A stretch of DNA of 64,000 nt from the NCBI GenBank assembly GCA_016719645.1, contig JADJYS010000001.1:496001-560000 (forward strand). Reading direction: 5' to 3'. The stretch comes from a bacterium (GTDB lineage Bacteria; Krumholzibacteriota; Krumholzibacteriia; LZORAL124-64-63). Of this stretch, positions 7,396-14,688 are shown one piece after another (the first letter of the stretch is position 1; every line of letters begins with the position of its first letter). The translations under genes were made by a program, and so were the position numbers. The notes under the pieces were generated by a model. That model was not told the DNA's origin, searched no databases, and was given only the letters and a program-made list of their open reading frames with translations.

Positions 7396-9800
7396 AGAGC
7401 CAACACCCGATCGGCCGCGCTCTCGTTCCGACGCTGCTCGTCGCGGCGCTGTTCGCCGTCGCCGCCGCGCCCCGCGCGGCCGCGCAGTCGGTCCGCCTGC
7501 AAACCGTCCTGAGCGCCCAGGACTGCGTCGCGCTGCTGGCGGCCGACGGTCGGCTGTTCGGCGGCCTCGCCGAGGGGGGCGTGCTGGTGATGAACGCCGA
7601 CGGCGGCATCGTCGGGCGCTGGGGAGCGGTCGACGGTCTCGCCGGCGACCGCATCACCGACCTGGCCTGGAGCGGCACCCACCTCTGGGTGGCCTGCCAG
7701 GGGGCGGGCCTGACGCAGGTCGACCCCGACCCGCTCGCGCCGCGGTTCCGCCGCGTGACCAACCTGGGGTCGGACCTCGCGCTGACGGCCGTCGCCGCCA
7801 ACCAGGAGCGGGTCTACTACGGGCTGCTGGACGGGGGCGTGGGCGTGATCAGCGGCGGCCTGCCCGGCGGCGTGATGACCACGACGAACACGCCCGGCCT
7901 GGTGAGCAACGTCATCCTGGACCTGCTGCTCGACGGCGGCGACCTGTGGATCGCGACCGCGGGCGGCGTCTCGCTGCAGCGCAACAACGCGGTCAGCGAC
8001 GCCAGCGCCGGCATCGGCCCGCAGGCGGTGTTCACGCTGCGGAAGGTGCCGGGGCTGGGCCTGCTGGCCGGCGCGGGCAACGGCGTCTGGATGTGGAGCG
8101 AGGCGGACGGGGCCTGGTCGCGGCTGGGCGATCTGGCCCTGCTGGTGACCGACCTGGCCGACGTCGGCGGCGAGGCCTGGGCCCTGGTCGAGGCGGCCGG
8201 CACCGCCGACCGCCTGCATCGCTGGGACGGCGCGGCCTGGCAGGCCATCGACGCCCCCGAAGCGGCCGTGCACGCCCTGGAGGGCACCGACCGCCTCTGG
8301 TGCGCCGGACTGTGGCGCCCCGAGCCCGCGAACCTCAAGGCGGCCCGCTCGTTCGTGGCCAGCCGCATCGGCGACGGTTGGAACCGGATCACGTCGGACG
8401 AGCTGCTGTTCACCTCGGTCGACGGCGTCGCCTTCGACGCCGCGGGCGTGCCCTGGTTCGGTTCGCGGCAGGGCGGCGGCATCGCCTCGCGCGACGGCTT
8501 CGCGTGGACGCAGATCGCCGGCCTCGCCGCCGCGGCGGCGGACTCGGTGGGGCTGTTCAACTTCGACGGCGGCGTGCTCGCGCTCACGGTCCGCCCCGAC
8601 GGCGAGATGTGGTTCACGCAGTTCCAGACCGGCGTGATCCGCTACCGCCCCGGGATCCCCGACATGGACCACCTGACGCCCGACAACTCGCCGCTGTCCA
8701 CGCGCCGCATCGTGCGCATCGTGCACCACCCGGAAGGGCCCGTGCTGCTGCTGAGCGACCGCGACGGCGTCGACGTGCTGGTCGATCCCGACCACTGGCG
8801 CGACCCGGCGTCCTGGATCCGCCTGCCGACCGACAACACCGGCCTGGGCGGCGGCGTCGTCTTCGACGCCGTGATCGACGGCCGCGACAAGGTCTGGTTC
8901 GCGGTGACCGGCGTGGGCCTGGTGCTCTGGGACGTCAACGGCGCGGCCGGCGCCGGCGCCGAACTGACCTGGACCGATCAGGACGACGACATCTGGACGC
9001 CGCCGGCCGTGGTGTCCGACTCCAGCTTCGAGTTCGACAGCGTGCGCGCGGTCGACGTCGCCCCGGACGGCACCGTCTGGGTCGGCGGCGGCAGCGGCCT
9101 GGCCCAGCTCTCCTACCGGACCTACGACGACGACACGCTGGACATGACCCTGGTGCGCTCGCTGCGGGCCAAGGTCGACAGCGAGACGCCCGGCCTGCTC
9201 CAGGGCACGCTGCTGGACGTGGAGATCGACGGCAACGGCGACGTGTGGGTCGGCCACGACGCCGGGCTCGAGCGCGTGCGGATCCGCGACGGCGCGGTGC
9301 TGGTCGATCCCTTCACCAACGCCGCCGAGTTCGCGAGCTACGGGCTGGGCGCCTACTACACGGCGGACATCGTGGCCGGCACCCCGCAGGGGCCGGTGCG
9401 CGAGCTCGTGACCGACGCCACGGGCCTGCGCCTGCTCGCCGGCGCCGCGGGCGGCGCCGTGCTGGTGACCATCGAACGCGAAGGCGGCGCGGAAGAAGGG
9501 CCGCTCGCGCCGCTCTTCCTCTACCCGAACCCGCTGCTGGTCGGCGAGCACGCGGGGCTGCGCCTCGGCGGCGTCGTCGCCGAGACCGTCGCGACGCCGC
9601 TGGCGATCACCGGCGGCGCGCTGGTGGAGATCTACACGATCGAAGGCCAGCTGGTGTACCGCGACCGCCACGTCGCGGCCGACGCGGCGTTCTGGAACGG
9701 GAGCAACCTCACCGGCGGTGCCGCGGCGACCGGGACGTACCTCGTGCGCGTGGAACTGGACGGACAGGTCCGCGTGCTGCCGCTGGCCCTGGTCCGCTGA
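7392..9800 (+). CDS. Secreted beta-propeller protein with FlgD-like C-terminal domain
   Basis: 802 aa from GTG 7392 (GTGA overlap with the previous stop; AGGAGAA upstream). Residues 1-31 are a signal peptide ending in AAAQ. The body is a run of repeats with the pattern D-G-x-(L/V)-W-(V/F)-A, e.g. GTHLWVACQGAG, GGDLWIATAGGV, DKVWFAVTGVG, GTVWVGGGSG and GDVWVGHDAG. These match the two-component-regulator-propeller/ligand-binding blades. From about residue 712 (LFLYPNPL) to the end is an Ig-like FlgD/T9SS-style domain with VEIYTIEGQLVYRD and TGTYLVRVEL. Such proteins are exported and often surface attached. No kinase or other enzymatic domain is present. Inside a glycan cluster it may be a surface or assembly factor; function unproven. 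Confidence 0.78.
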   Translation: MKSQHPIGRALVPTLLVAALFAVAAAPRAAAQSVRLQTVLSAQDCVALLAADGRLFGGLAEGGVLVMNADGGIVGRWGAVDGLAGDRITDLAWSGTHLWVACQGAGLTQVDPDPLAPRFRRVTNLGSDLALTAVAANQERVYYGLLDGGVGVISGGLPGGVMTTTNTPGLVSNVILDLLLDGGDLWIATAGGVSLQRNNAVSDASAGIGPQAVFTLRKVPGLGLLAGAGNGVWMWSEADGAWSRLGDLALLVTDLADVGGEAWALVEAAGTADRLHRWDGAAWQAIDAPEAAVHALEGTDRLWCAGLWRPEPANLKAARSFVASRIGDGWNRITSDELLFTSVDGVAFDAAGVPWFGSRQGGGIASRDGFAWTQIAGLAAAAADSVGLFNFDGGVLALTVRPDGEMWFTQFQTGVIRYRPGIPDMDHLTPDNSPLSTRRIVRIVHHPEGPVLLLSDRDGVDVLVDPDHWRDPASWIRLPTDNTGLGGGVVFDAVIDGRDKVWFAVTGVGLVLWDVNGAAGAGAELTWTDQDDDIWTPPAVVSDSSFEFDSVRAVDVAPDGTVWVGGGSGLAQLSYRTYDDDTLDMTLVRSLRAKVDSETPGLLQGTLLDVEIDGNGDVWVGHDAGLERVRIRDGAVLVDPFTNAAEFASYGLGAYYTADIVAGTPQGPVRELVTDATGLRLLAGAAGGAVLVTIEREGGAEEGPLAPLFLYPNPLLVGEHAGLRLGGVVAETVATPLAITGGALVEIYTIEGQLVYRDRHVAADAAFWNGSNLTGGAAATGTYLVRVELDGQVRVLPLALVR

Positions 9801-9808
9801 GGGGGAGC

Positions 9809-10822
9809 ATGACGCGACCCGCGGTGGTCCTCGACTTCGAACGGGGAGCAAGGCCGGGACCGTCGTGGCGGCGCCTGCGCGCCGCCTGCGGCGGCGGCCT
9901 CGCGGGCGCCGGCTTCTGGACCGCGGCGCTCTGCGACCACCTGCCGCGGCGCACGGGCGTGTGGGCGACCGTCGCCGAAGCCGGGGAGGCCGTCGGCGGC
10001 CTCGGCTGGCTGGAGACCGCGCGCGGCCCCTTGCGCACGCTGGAGGCGCACCACGCCGGCGTCCCCTGCGACCTGCTGCTGCACCCCGACCTCGACCCCG
10101 CCCGCCGGCGCGACGTCCTGGCGGCCCTGCTGGGCGCCTGGACCGCCGCCGCCCGCGCGCCGCTCGCCCTGGCCGCGACGCTGCACGCCGAAGGCCCCGC
10201 CGCGGACGACGTCGCGGCGTCGCTCGCCGCCGCTGGTTTCCGACGCACGGCGGTGCCCGTGGCCTACTTCCCGCTGGCGCAGGGGCTCGAGCACGTGGAG
10301 GCGCACCTGCTGAAGAAGAACCGCCGCAACGAACGCAACCGCTCCCTGCGGCGCGGCTGCGCGACGGCGGTCACCTCCGAGCCCGCGGTGATCGACGAGT
10401 TCCTGCCGATCTACCACGCGGCGTCGCGGCGCTGGGGCGCGCGCCCGCTCCCGGCCGCGCTGCTGCGCGGGCTGCTCGCCGACGGCGGCGGCCGCGTCTA
10501 CTGCACCACCGTCCGCCGCGAGGGCGTCCTGCTGGGCGCCCACCTCTGCCTGGAGGCCGGCGGCACGGTGACCGCCTGGGTCGGCTCCACGGTCGAGGAC
10601 CCGCACGACGTGTTCCCGGCGACCCTGCTGGTCTGGGCCGATCTGGAGGAGGCCTGCCGGCGCGGGGCGTCGCGGCTGGATCTCGGCGGCCACGGCGGCC
10701 AGCAGGGCGTGGCGCAGTTCAAGGAACTGCTGGGCGCCCTGACGCTGGAGCGCGCGATGTGGCGGCGGACGTCGCGCCTCGCGGCCGCGGCGCTGGCGCT
10801 GGGGCGGGGAGGGCGACCGTGA
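9809..10822 (+). CDS. FemAB/GNAT-like acyltransferase (BioF2-like domain)
   Basis: 337 aa, ATG 9809 with GGGGGAG upstream. The C-terminal half carries hallmarks of the FemAB-type double-GNAT group: a basic helix KKNRRNERNRSLRRG near 169-183, FLPIYHAASRRWGARPLP near 197, VYCTTVRREGVLLGAHL near 230 and a final RLDLGGHGGQQGVAQFKELLG near 290 (substrate reaches the end with F-K). Members transfer acyl or aminoacyl groups in exopolysaccharide or peptidoglycan synthesis. Its place between a secreted protein and a flippase suggests acylation of the glycan or its lipid carrier. The stop overlaps the next GTG by 4 bp. Exact acyl donor unknown. Confidence 0.72.
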   Translation: MTRPAVVLDFERGARPGPSWRRLRAACGGGLAGAGFWTAALCDHLPRRTGVWATVAEAGEAVGGLGWLETARGPLRTLEAHHAGVPCDLLLHPDLDPARRRDVLAALLGAWTAAARAPLALAATLHAEGPAADDVAASLAAAGFRRTAVPVAYFPLAQGLEHVEAHLLKKNRRNERNRSLRRGCATAVTSEPAVIDEFLPIYHAASRRWGARPLPAALLRGLLADGGGRVYCTTVRREGVLLGAHLCLEAGGTVTAWVGSTVEDPHDVFPATLLVWADLEEACRRGASRLDLGGHGGQQGVAQFKELLGALTLERAMWRRTSRLAAAALALGRGGRP

Positions 10823-12135
10823 AGCTCCTGCGCGAGGGCGCGGCCGTGCTCGTGCTGCGGCTGGGCCAGGCCGCCGCCGGCGCGGGCGCCGGGCTGGTGG
10901 TCGCGCGCGCGCTCGGCCCCGACGACCAGGGACGCTACGCGCTGGGCATCACGCTGCTGATGTTCGTCGCCGCCGCCGTCAACGGCGGCGTGGGGCTGGC
11001 CGCGGTGCCGGCGATCCGGCGCCGCCCGGACGCGGCGCGCTCCCTGCTGCGGGTCCAGGCGCTGTGGACCGTCGCGGCGGCGCTCGCGGTCGCCGCCCTG
11101 GGCGCGCTCGCCTGGCGGACCGGCACGGGCGCGGCGCTCGCCCTGCGGCTGGGCTGGAGCCCGGCGACCGCCGCGGCGATGGCCGTCGCGCTCGCGGCCC
11201 TGGTGCTCACCGACATCCTCGCCTACGACCTGCTGGCCCTGGGCCGGCTGCGCGCGGGCACCGCCGTGAACCTGGGGCGCGGCCTGCTGCAGCTGGCCCT
11301 GCTGGCGGCGGCGCTCGCCGCCGGCGCGTTCGGCCTCGCCGCCGCCCTGACCGTCTTCGCCGCCAGCCAGCTCGCCGGCGCCGCGGTGTTCGCCGTGCTG
11401 GCCGCCCGCGCCGCGGGACCCGCCCCGGCGCGCGACCCCGGCCGCGCCGCCGACGGCGCACCGCTGCCGCGGGCCGACGGGTTGCCCTTCCTGTTGAAGG
11501 CCGGCTGGCAGGGGCAGCTGTCGGCGGTCGTCTCGCTGCTGCACATGCGGCTGGCCCTGGCCCTGGTCGCGGCGTGGCACGGCGCGCAGGCGGCGGGCGT
11601 GTACTCGGTGGCCGTGATGATCGGCGAGGTGCTCTGGCTGCTGCCGAGCGCGCTGCAGCCCCTGCTGGTCTGGTCGGCGGCGGCGCCCGACGGCAGGGCG
11701 GGCGCCGCGACTTCGGCGCGCGCCGTGAGGGTCGCCCTGATCGCCACGGCGTCGGCCGCGGGCCTGGCGGCGGTCGCCGCGCCGCTGCTGCTCGCGCCGG
11801 TCTTCGGCGCTCCGTACCGCGCGGCGGTGCCGCCCCTGTGGGCGCTGCTGCCCGGCATCGTGGCCTGCGCGCCGGGCGCCGTGCTGGCCGGCGATTTCAT
11901 CGGCCGCGGCCGCGCCGCCTGGAACACCCAGGCCAGCCTCGTCACCCTCGCGGTCAACGCCGCCGCGGGCCTGCTGCTGATCCCCGCGCACGGTCCCGTG
12001 GGGGCCGCGCTGGCCACGTCGCTGGCCTATGCCGTGGGCAGCGCCTTCATGCTGGCACGCTTCCGGCGGGTCGCCGGACTGACCTGGCGACGGCTGCTGA
12101 TCCCCGTCCGGGACGATTTTTCCTCCCGCGTCTGA
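10819..12135 (+). CDS. Polysaccharide/oligosaccharide flippase (Wzx/MOP-like)
   Basis: 438 aa, GTG 10819 overlapping the previous stop. The protein is almost entirely hydrophobic, with about 12 membrane helices. The opening pattern VLRLGQAAAGAGAGLVVARALGPDDQGRYALG is the N-terminal signature of MOP-superfamily flippases (a GP-x-x-x-G-x-Y motif after helix 1). Expected role: moving a lipid-linked glycan across the inner membrane. It is the last gene of the glycan block, followed by an AT-rich regulatory gap before the dcw cluster. No O-antigen polymerase is recognised in the window, although YfhO-like activity could act on the outside. Confidence 0.82.
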   Translation: MKLLREGAAVLVLRLGQAAAGAGAGLVVARALGPDDQGRYALGITLLMFVAAAVNGGVGLAAVPAIRRRPDAARSLLRVQALWTVAAALAVAALGALAWRTGTGAALALRLGWSPATAAAMAVALAALVLTDILAYDLLALGRLRAGTAVNLGRGLLQLALLAAALAAGAFGLAAALTVFAASQLAGAAVFAVLAARAAGPAPARDPGRAADGAPLPRADGLPFLLKAGWQGQLSAVVSLLHMRLALALVAAWHGAQAAGVYSVAVMIGEVLWLLPSALQPLLVWSAAAPDGRAGAATSARAVRVALIATASAAGLAAVAAPLLLAPVFGAPYRAAVPPLWALLPGIVACAPGAVLAGDFIGRGRAAWNTQASLVTLAVNAAAGLLLIPAHGPVGAALATSLAYAVGSAFMLARFRRVAGLTWRRLLIPVRDDFSSRV

Positions 12136-12191
12136 CCCGGACCCGCCCCGCGCGCGCCGATTCTCCCAACTGATTCAACAGCAACGAGATG

Positions 12192-12211
12192 ACGATTTTC
12201 AGAAAAATCGT
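12192..12211. repeat. A/T-rich inverted repeat before mraZ
   Basis: Perfect 8-bp arms ACGATTTT and AAAATCGT separated by CAGA. It lies 56 bp after the flippase stop and just upstream of the mraZ -35, in an unusually AT-rich pocket. It could be a weak terminator for the glycan operon or an operator; there is no T-tract on the + strand. Confidence 0.45.
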
Positions 12212-12221
12212 GCTTACCCCC

Positions 12222-12250
12222 TTGACACCATTTTGGTGAAGGATTAAGGT
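12222..12250 (+). promoter_or_regulatory. Candidate mraZ/dcw promoter
   Basis: A perfect -35 TTGACA (12222-12227), a 17-bp spacer and a weaker -10 TAAGGT (12245-12250). The predicted start near 12257 falls in the first MraZ box, the geometry expected for autorepression. This would drive mraZ and probably much of the dcw cluster. Confidence 0.6.
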
Positions 12251-12253
12251 GCG

Positions 12254-12299
12254 GTGGCGTTCATTGGTGATGATTGGTTACCAGTGGTGATCGATGGAA
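12254..12299 (+). promoter_or_regulatory. MraZ-box array: five TGG-centred direct repeats at 10-bp period
   Basis: Hexamers GTGGCG, TTGGTG, TTGGTT, GTGGTG and ATGGAA begin at 12254, 12264, 12274, 12284 and 12294, exactly one helical turn apart, all on the + strand. Established knowledge: E. coli MraZ represses its own promoter by binding three GTGGG-type direct repeats with 5-nt spacers, the same 10-bp period. The array sits between the candidate promoter and the mraZ start (12329). Confidence 0.75.
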
Positions 12300-12328
12300 A
12301 CGCCCCGGCGACAGGATCCTGAGAGGCC

Positions 12329-12808
12329 ATGAGCGACCTGAACCACGAAGGCAGCCGCAAGAGGTCCCCGTTCACGGGCTCGCAGGAGCGCGTCGTGGAC
12401 AGCAAGGGGCGCTTCAACCTGCCGGCGAGGTTCCGGGCCGGGGGGGCCACGGCCGAGGACGAGAAGTACGTGGTGACGGTCGCGACGTCCAAGAGCCTCG
12501 CCCTCTACCCGAGGGAGGAATGGGACCTGTCGTTCACGGCCGCCCTCGAGCAGGGGAGCGACGAGAACTGGCGCGACCAGATCCGCCGGCTCAGCGCCCA
12601 GAGCCTCGACATCGTGCCCGACCAGCAGGGCCGCGTCACGGTGCCCGTCGAGACGCTGCGCAAGGTCGGCATCTCGGACCGCATCGTCCTGGTCGGCATG
12701 GGCCAGTACCTCGAGCTGTGGGACAAGCAGGCCTACGACGAGACCAACCCGGCGCAGGAGGCGCCGTCGAAGGAATTCATGGACACGTTCCTGCGCTTCC
12801 GGCGCTGA
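12329..12808 (+). CDS. mraZ: Transcriptional regulator MraZ
   Basis: 159 aa, slightly longer than the usual 140-152. It contains two SpoVT/AbrB-type half-domains with the family DxxGR motifs: VDSKGRFNLPARFR near residue 24 and PDQQGRVTVPVETLRKVGI near 96. It ends with the usual helical tail. MraZ is a DNA-binding ring protein that heads dcw operons and represses its own promoter; a fitting 10-bp repeat array lies directly upstream. The ATG follows GAGAGGCC. Ninety-seven bp separate it from the next gene, a gap containing a GC-rich hairpin. Confidence 0.96.
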   Translation: MSDLNHEGSRKRSPFTGSQERVVDSKGRFNLPARFRAGGATAEDEKYVVTVATSKSLALYPREEWDLSFTAALEQGSDENWRDQIRRLSAQSLDIVPDQQGRVTVPVETLRKVGISDRIVLVGMGQYLELWDKQAYDETNPAQEAPSKEFMDTFLRFRR

Positions 12809-12863
12809 GCCGCGGAAGAGGCGCCGCCGACGGACCGGCGGCCGCGAGGTCGGAGGGAGCCTG

Positions 12864-12885
12864 GGCCCGCCACGGAGGGCGGGCC
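12864..12885. repeat. GC-rich hairpin between mraZ and the STAS gene
   Basis: Perfect 8-bp arms GGCCCGCC / GGCGGGCC around a 6-nt loop, 20 bp upstream of the STAS start. No T-run follows, so it may be an attenuating or mRNA-stability hairpin rather than a terminator. Confidence 0.35.
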
Positions 12886-12905
12886 GACGAAGGGAAGGGA
12901 AGCCC

Positions 12906-13304
12906 ATGCCGGGAGAGTCGACCCGACGGCCGCCGCGCCTGTACGTTCTTGAGGGTGGCCTCGGCTTCGAGATCCGCGAACGCGACGGTGACGTGCGGGT
13001 CGCTCTCTCCGGCGTTCTGGACCGCCCCATGCTCCAGCGGCTCGTCGCCGCGGTCCGGCCGCGCCTGCAGCGCCGGGACTGCCGCATCGTGCTGGACGGG
13101 CGCGGCCTGGAGCACCTCGACTTCCGGGCGGTGCGCGACCTCGTCGCCTGGAACCGCCACCTGCGCGACTACGGCCACACCCTGCTGCTCGCGGGCTGGC
13201 GCCCCTACCACCGCGCGATCCTGATCCTCGGCGACCAGTACGGCGAGCCGGCGGCGCTGCGCGTCGCCGCGACCGCCGCGCACTGCGGGACGGGGGCCTC
13301 GTGA
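12906..13304 (+). CDS. STAS-domain protein
   Basis: 132 aa. The ATG at 12906 is preceded by GAAGGGAAGGGAAGCCC. After a short basic N-terminus it follows the STAS fold: GDVRVALSGVLDRPMLQRLV, CRIVLDGRGLEHLDFRAVRDLV, then GHTLLLAGWRPYHR. In anti-sigma-factor antagonists the loop after the second strand carries a phosphorylatable Ser/Thr (D-S-S-G type). Here it reads LDFRA with no Ser/Thr, so kinase control looks unlikely. Its stop overlaps rsmH by 4 bp, so it is co-translated with the dcw genes. An STAS gene at this position is not part of the classical cluster. Partner and role unknown. Confidence 0.7.
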   Translation: MPGESTRRPPRLYVLEGGLGFEIRERDGDVRVALSGVLDRPMLQRLVAAVRPRLQRRDCRIVLDGRGLEHLDFRAVRDLVAWNRHLRDYGHTLLLAGWRPYHRAILILGDQYGEPAALRVAATAAHCGTGAS

Positions 13305-14221
13305 ACTCCCCGGCCCACATCCCGGTGCTGCGCGATGCGTCGGTGCAGCTGCTGGCCGCCGGCCCGGGCCGGCGCATCATCGACGGCACCTTCGGCCAGG
13401 GCGGCCACGCCCGGGCGTTGCTGGCCACGGGCGCCGAGGTGCTGGGCCTCGACCTGGATCCCGACGCCGGCGTCGTCGGGCGCGCCCTGGCGGCCGCCGA
13501 AGCGCGCTTCCACTTCCAGCACCGCTCGTTCCGCGACCTGGCCGGCGCGCTGGCAGCCGCGGGCTGGGCGCAGGCGGACGGCCTGCTGCTCGACCTGGGC
13601 GTCAGCTCCCTGCAGATCGACGAGCCGTCCAAGGGTTTCACCTACCGCGCCGACGCGCCCCTGGACCTGCGCTTCGACCCGGGGGCCGGCCCCTCGGCGG
13701 CGGACCTGCTGGCCCGCCTGGACGAGGCCGCGCTGGCCACGCTGCTGTGGACCTACGGCGAGGAGCGCCGCTCGCGGCGCATCGCCGCGGCGATGGTCGC
13801 CGCGCGCCGCGAGGGCCCCCTGGCCACCACCGGCGCGGTGCGCGAGGTCGTGGCCTCGGCCGTGGGCCGCGGCCCCGTGCTCACCCCGACGCTCAGCCGC
13901 GTCTTCCAGGCCCTGCGCATCGCGGTCAACGACGAGCTCGGCGCCCTGCAGGACGCCCTGGAACAGGCGCCGGCGCGGCTGGCCGCGGGCGGCCGCCTGG
14001 TCGTGATCTCCTACCACTCGCTGGAAGACCGCGCGGTGAAGCAGTGGTTCGCGCGCGAGAGCCGCGACTGCCTCTGCCCGCCGCGCTCGCCGGTCTGCAT
14101 CTGCGGACACCGGCGCACCCTGTCGCTCCTGACCCGCCGGCCGCAGGTGCCCGCGGCGGACGAGGTCGGGACCAACCCGCGGGCGCGCAGCGCGAAGCTG
14201 CGGGCCGCGGAAAGGCTGTGA
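13301..14221 (+). CDS. rsmH: 16S rRNA (cytosine1402-N4)-methyltransferase RsmH
   Basis: 306 aa, GTG 13301. Typical MraW/RsmH sequence: HIPVLRDASVQLL at the start, the SAM-binding GTFGQGGHARALL near 29, GLDLDPDAG near 50, LLLDLGVSSLQID near 97 and SYHSLEDRAVKQWF near 235. It ends with NPRARSAKLRAAERL. The enzyme methylates C1402 in the ribosomal P site and is a standard second gene of dcw clusters. Two bases separate its stop from the ftsL-like ATG. Confidence 0.97.
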   Translation: MNSPAHIPVLRDASVQLLAAGPGRRIIDGTFGQGGHARALLATGAEVLGLDLDPDAGVVGRALAAAEARFHFQHRSFRDLAGALAAAGWAQADGLLLDLGVSSLQIDEPSKGFTYRADAPLDLRFDPGAGPSAADLLARLDEAALATLLWTYGEERRSRRIAAAMVAARREGPLATTGAVREVVASAVGRGPVLTPTLSRVFQALRIAVNDELGALQDALEQAPARLAAGGRLVVISYHSLEDRAVKQWFARESRDCLCPPRSPVCICGHRRTLSLLTRRPQVPAADEVGTNPRARSAKLRAAERL

Positions 14222-14223
14222 CC

Positions 14224-14688
14224 ATGCACCTGACGATCCGGATCCCCGGCCGTTCCTGCCGCCGCCAGCCCTCCCTGCGCCGACACGCGGGGCCGATGGC
14301 CTGCCGCCGCGAGATGCGCGGCCGCACGCCGCTGGTCACCGCCGCGATCTGCCTGGGCGCCCTGGCCGTGCTGTCCTCGCTGATCACGCTGTCCAACGGG
14401 ATCGTGACCGGGCGCCGGGCCCTGCAGGCGCTCATGGCCGACAAGGCGTACCTCGAGACCCAGCTCGGCCTGCTCGAGCAGCAGTGGAACGCCGAGACGT
14501 CGCGCGCCCGCATCCTCGACCGCGCGCAGCGCGAGCTCGGCCTGCAGCGCTCCGACGCCCCGGGCCTGATCGTCGTCATGGCCGACCCGCAGAGCGCCGA
14601 CGAGCAGCCGCTGTGGCAGCGCGTCGTGGCGGCGGTCGGCAGCGGCGACCGCGTCGCGACGGCGGCCGCAGCCGATCGTTCGCGATGA
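14224..14688 (+). CDS. ftsL: FtsL/DivIC-like divisome protein
   Basis: 154 aa. A basic cytoplasmic N-terminus (about 37 residues) is followed by one membrane helix (LVTAAICLGALAVLSSLITL) and a periplasmic heptad-like coiled coil (LMADKAYLETQLGLLEQQWNAE). It then has RILDRAQRELGLQ, the leucine-rich end seen in FtsL. Sequence similarity in this family is always weak; the assignment rests on topology and position between rsmH and ftsI. FtsL bridges FtsQ and FtsW/FtsI at the septum. Its stop overlaps the ftsI ATG by 4 bp. Confidence 0.75.
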   Translation: MHLTIRIPGRSCRRQPSLRRHAGPMACRREMRGRTPLVTAAICLGALAVLSSLITLSNGIVTGRRALQALMADKAYLETQLGLLEQQWNAETSRARILDRAQRELGLQRSDAPGLIVVMADPQSADEQPLWQRVVAAVGSGDRVATAAAADRSR

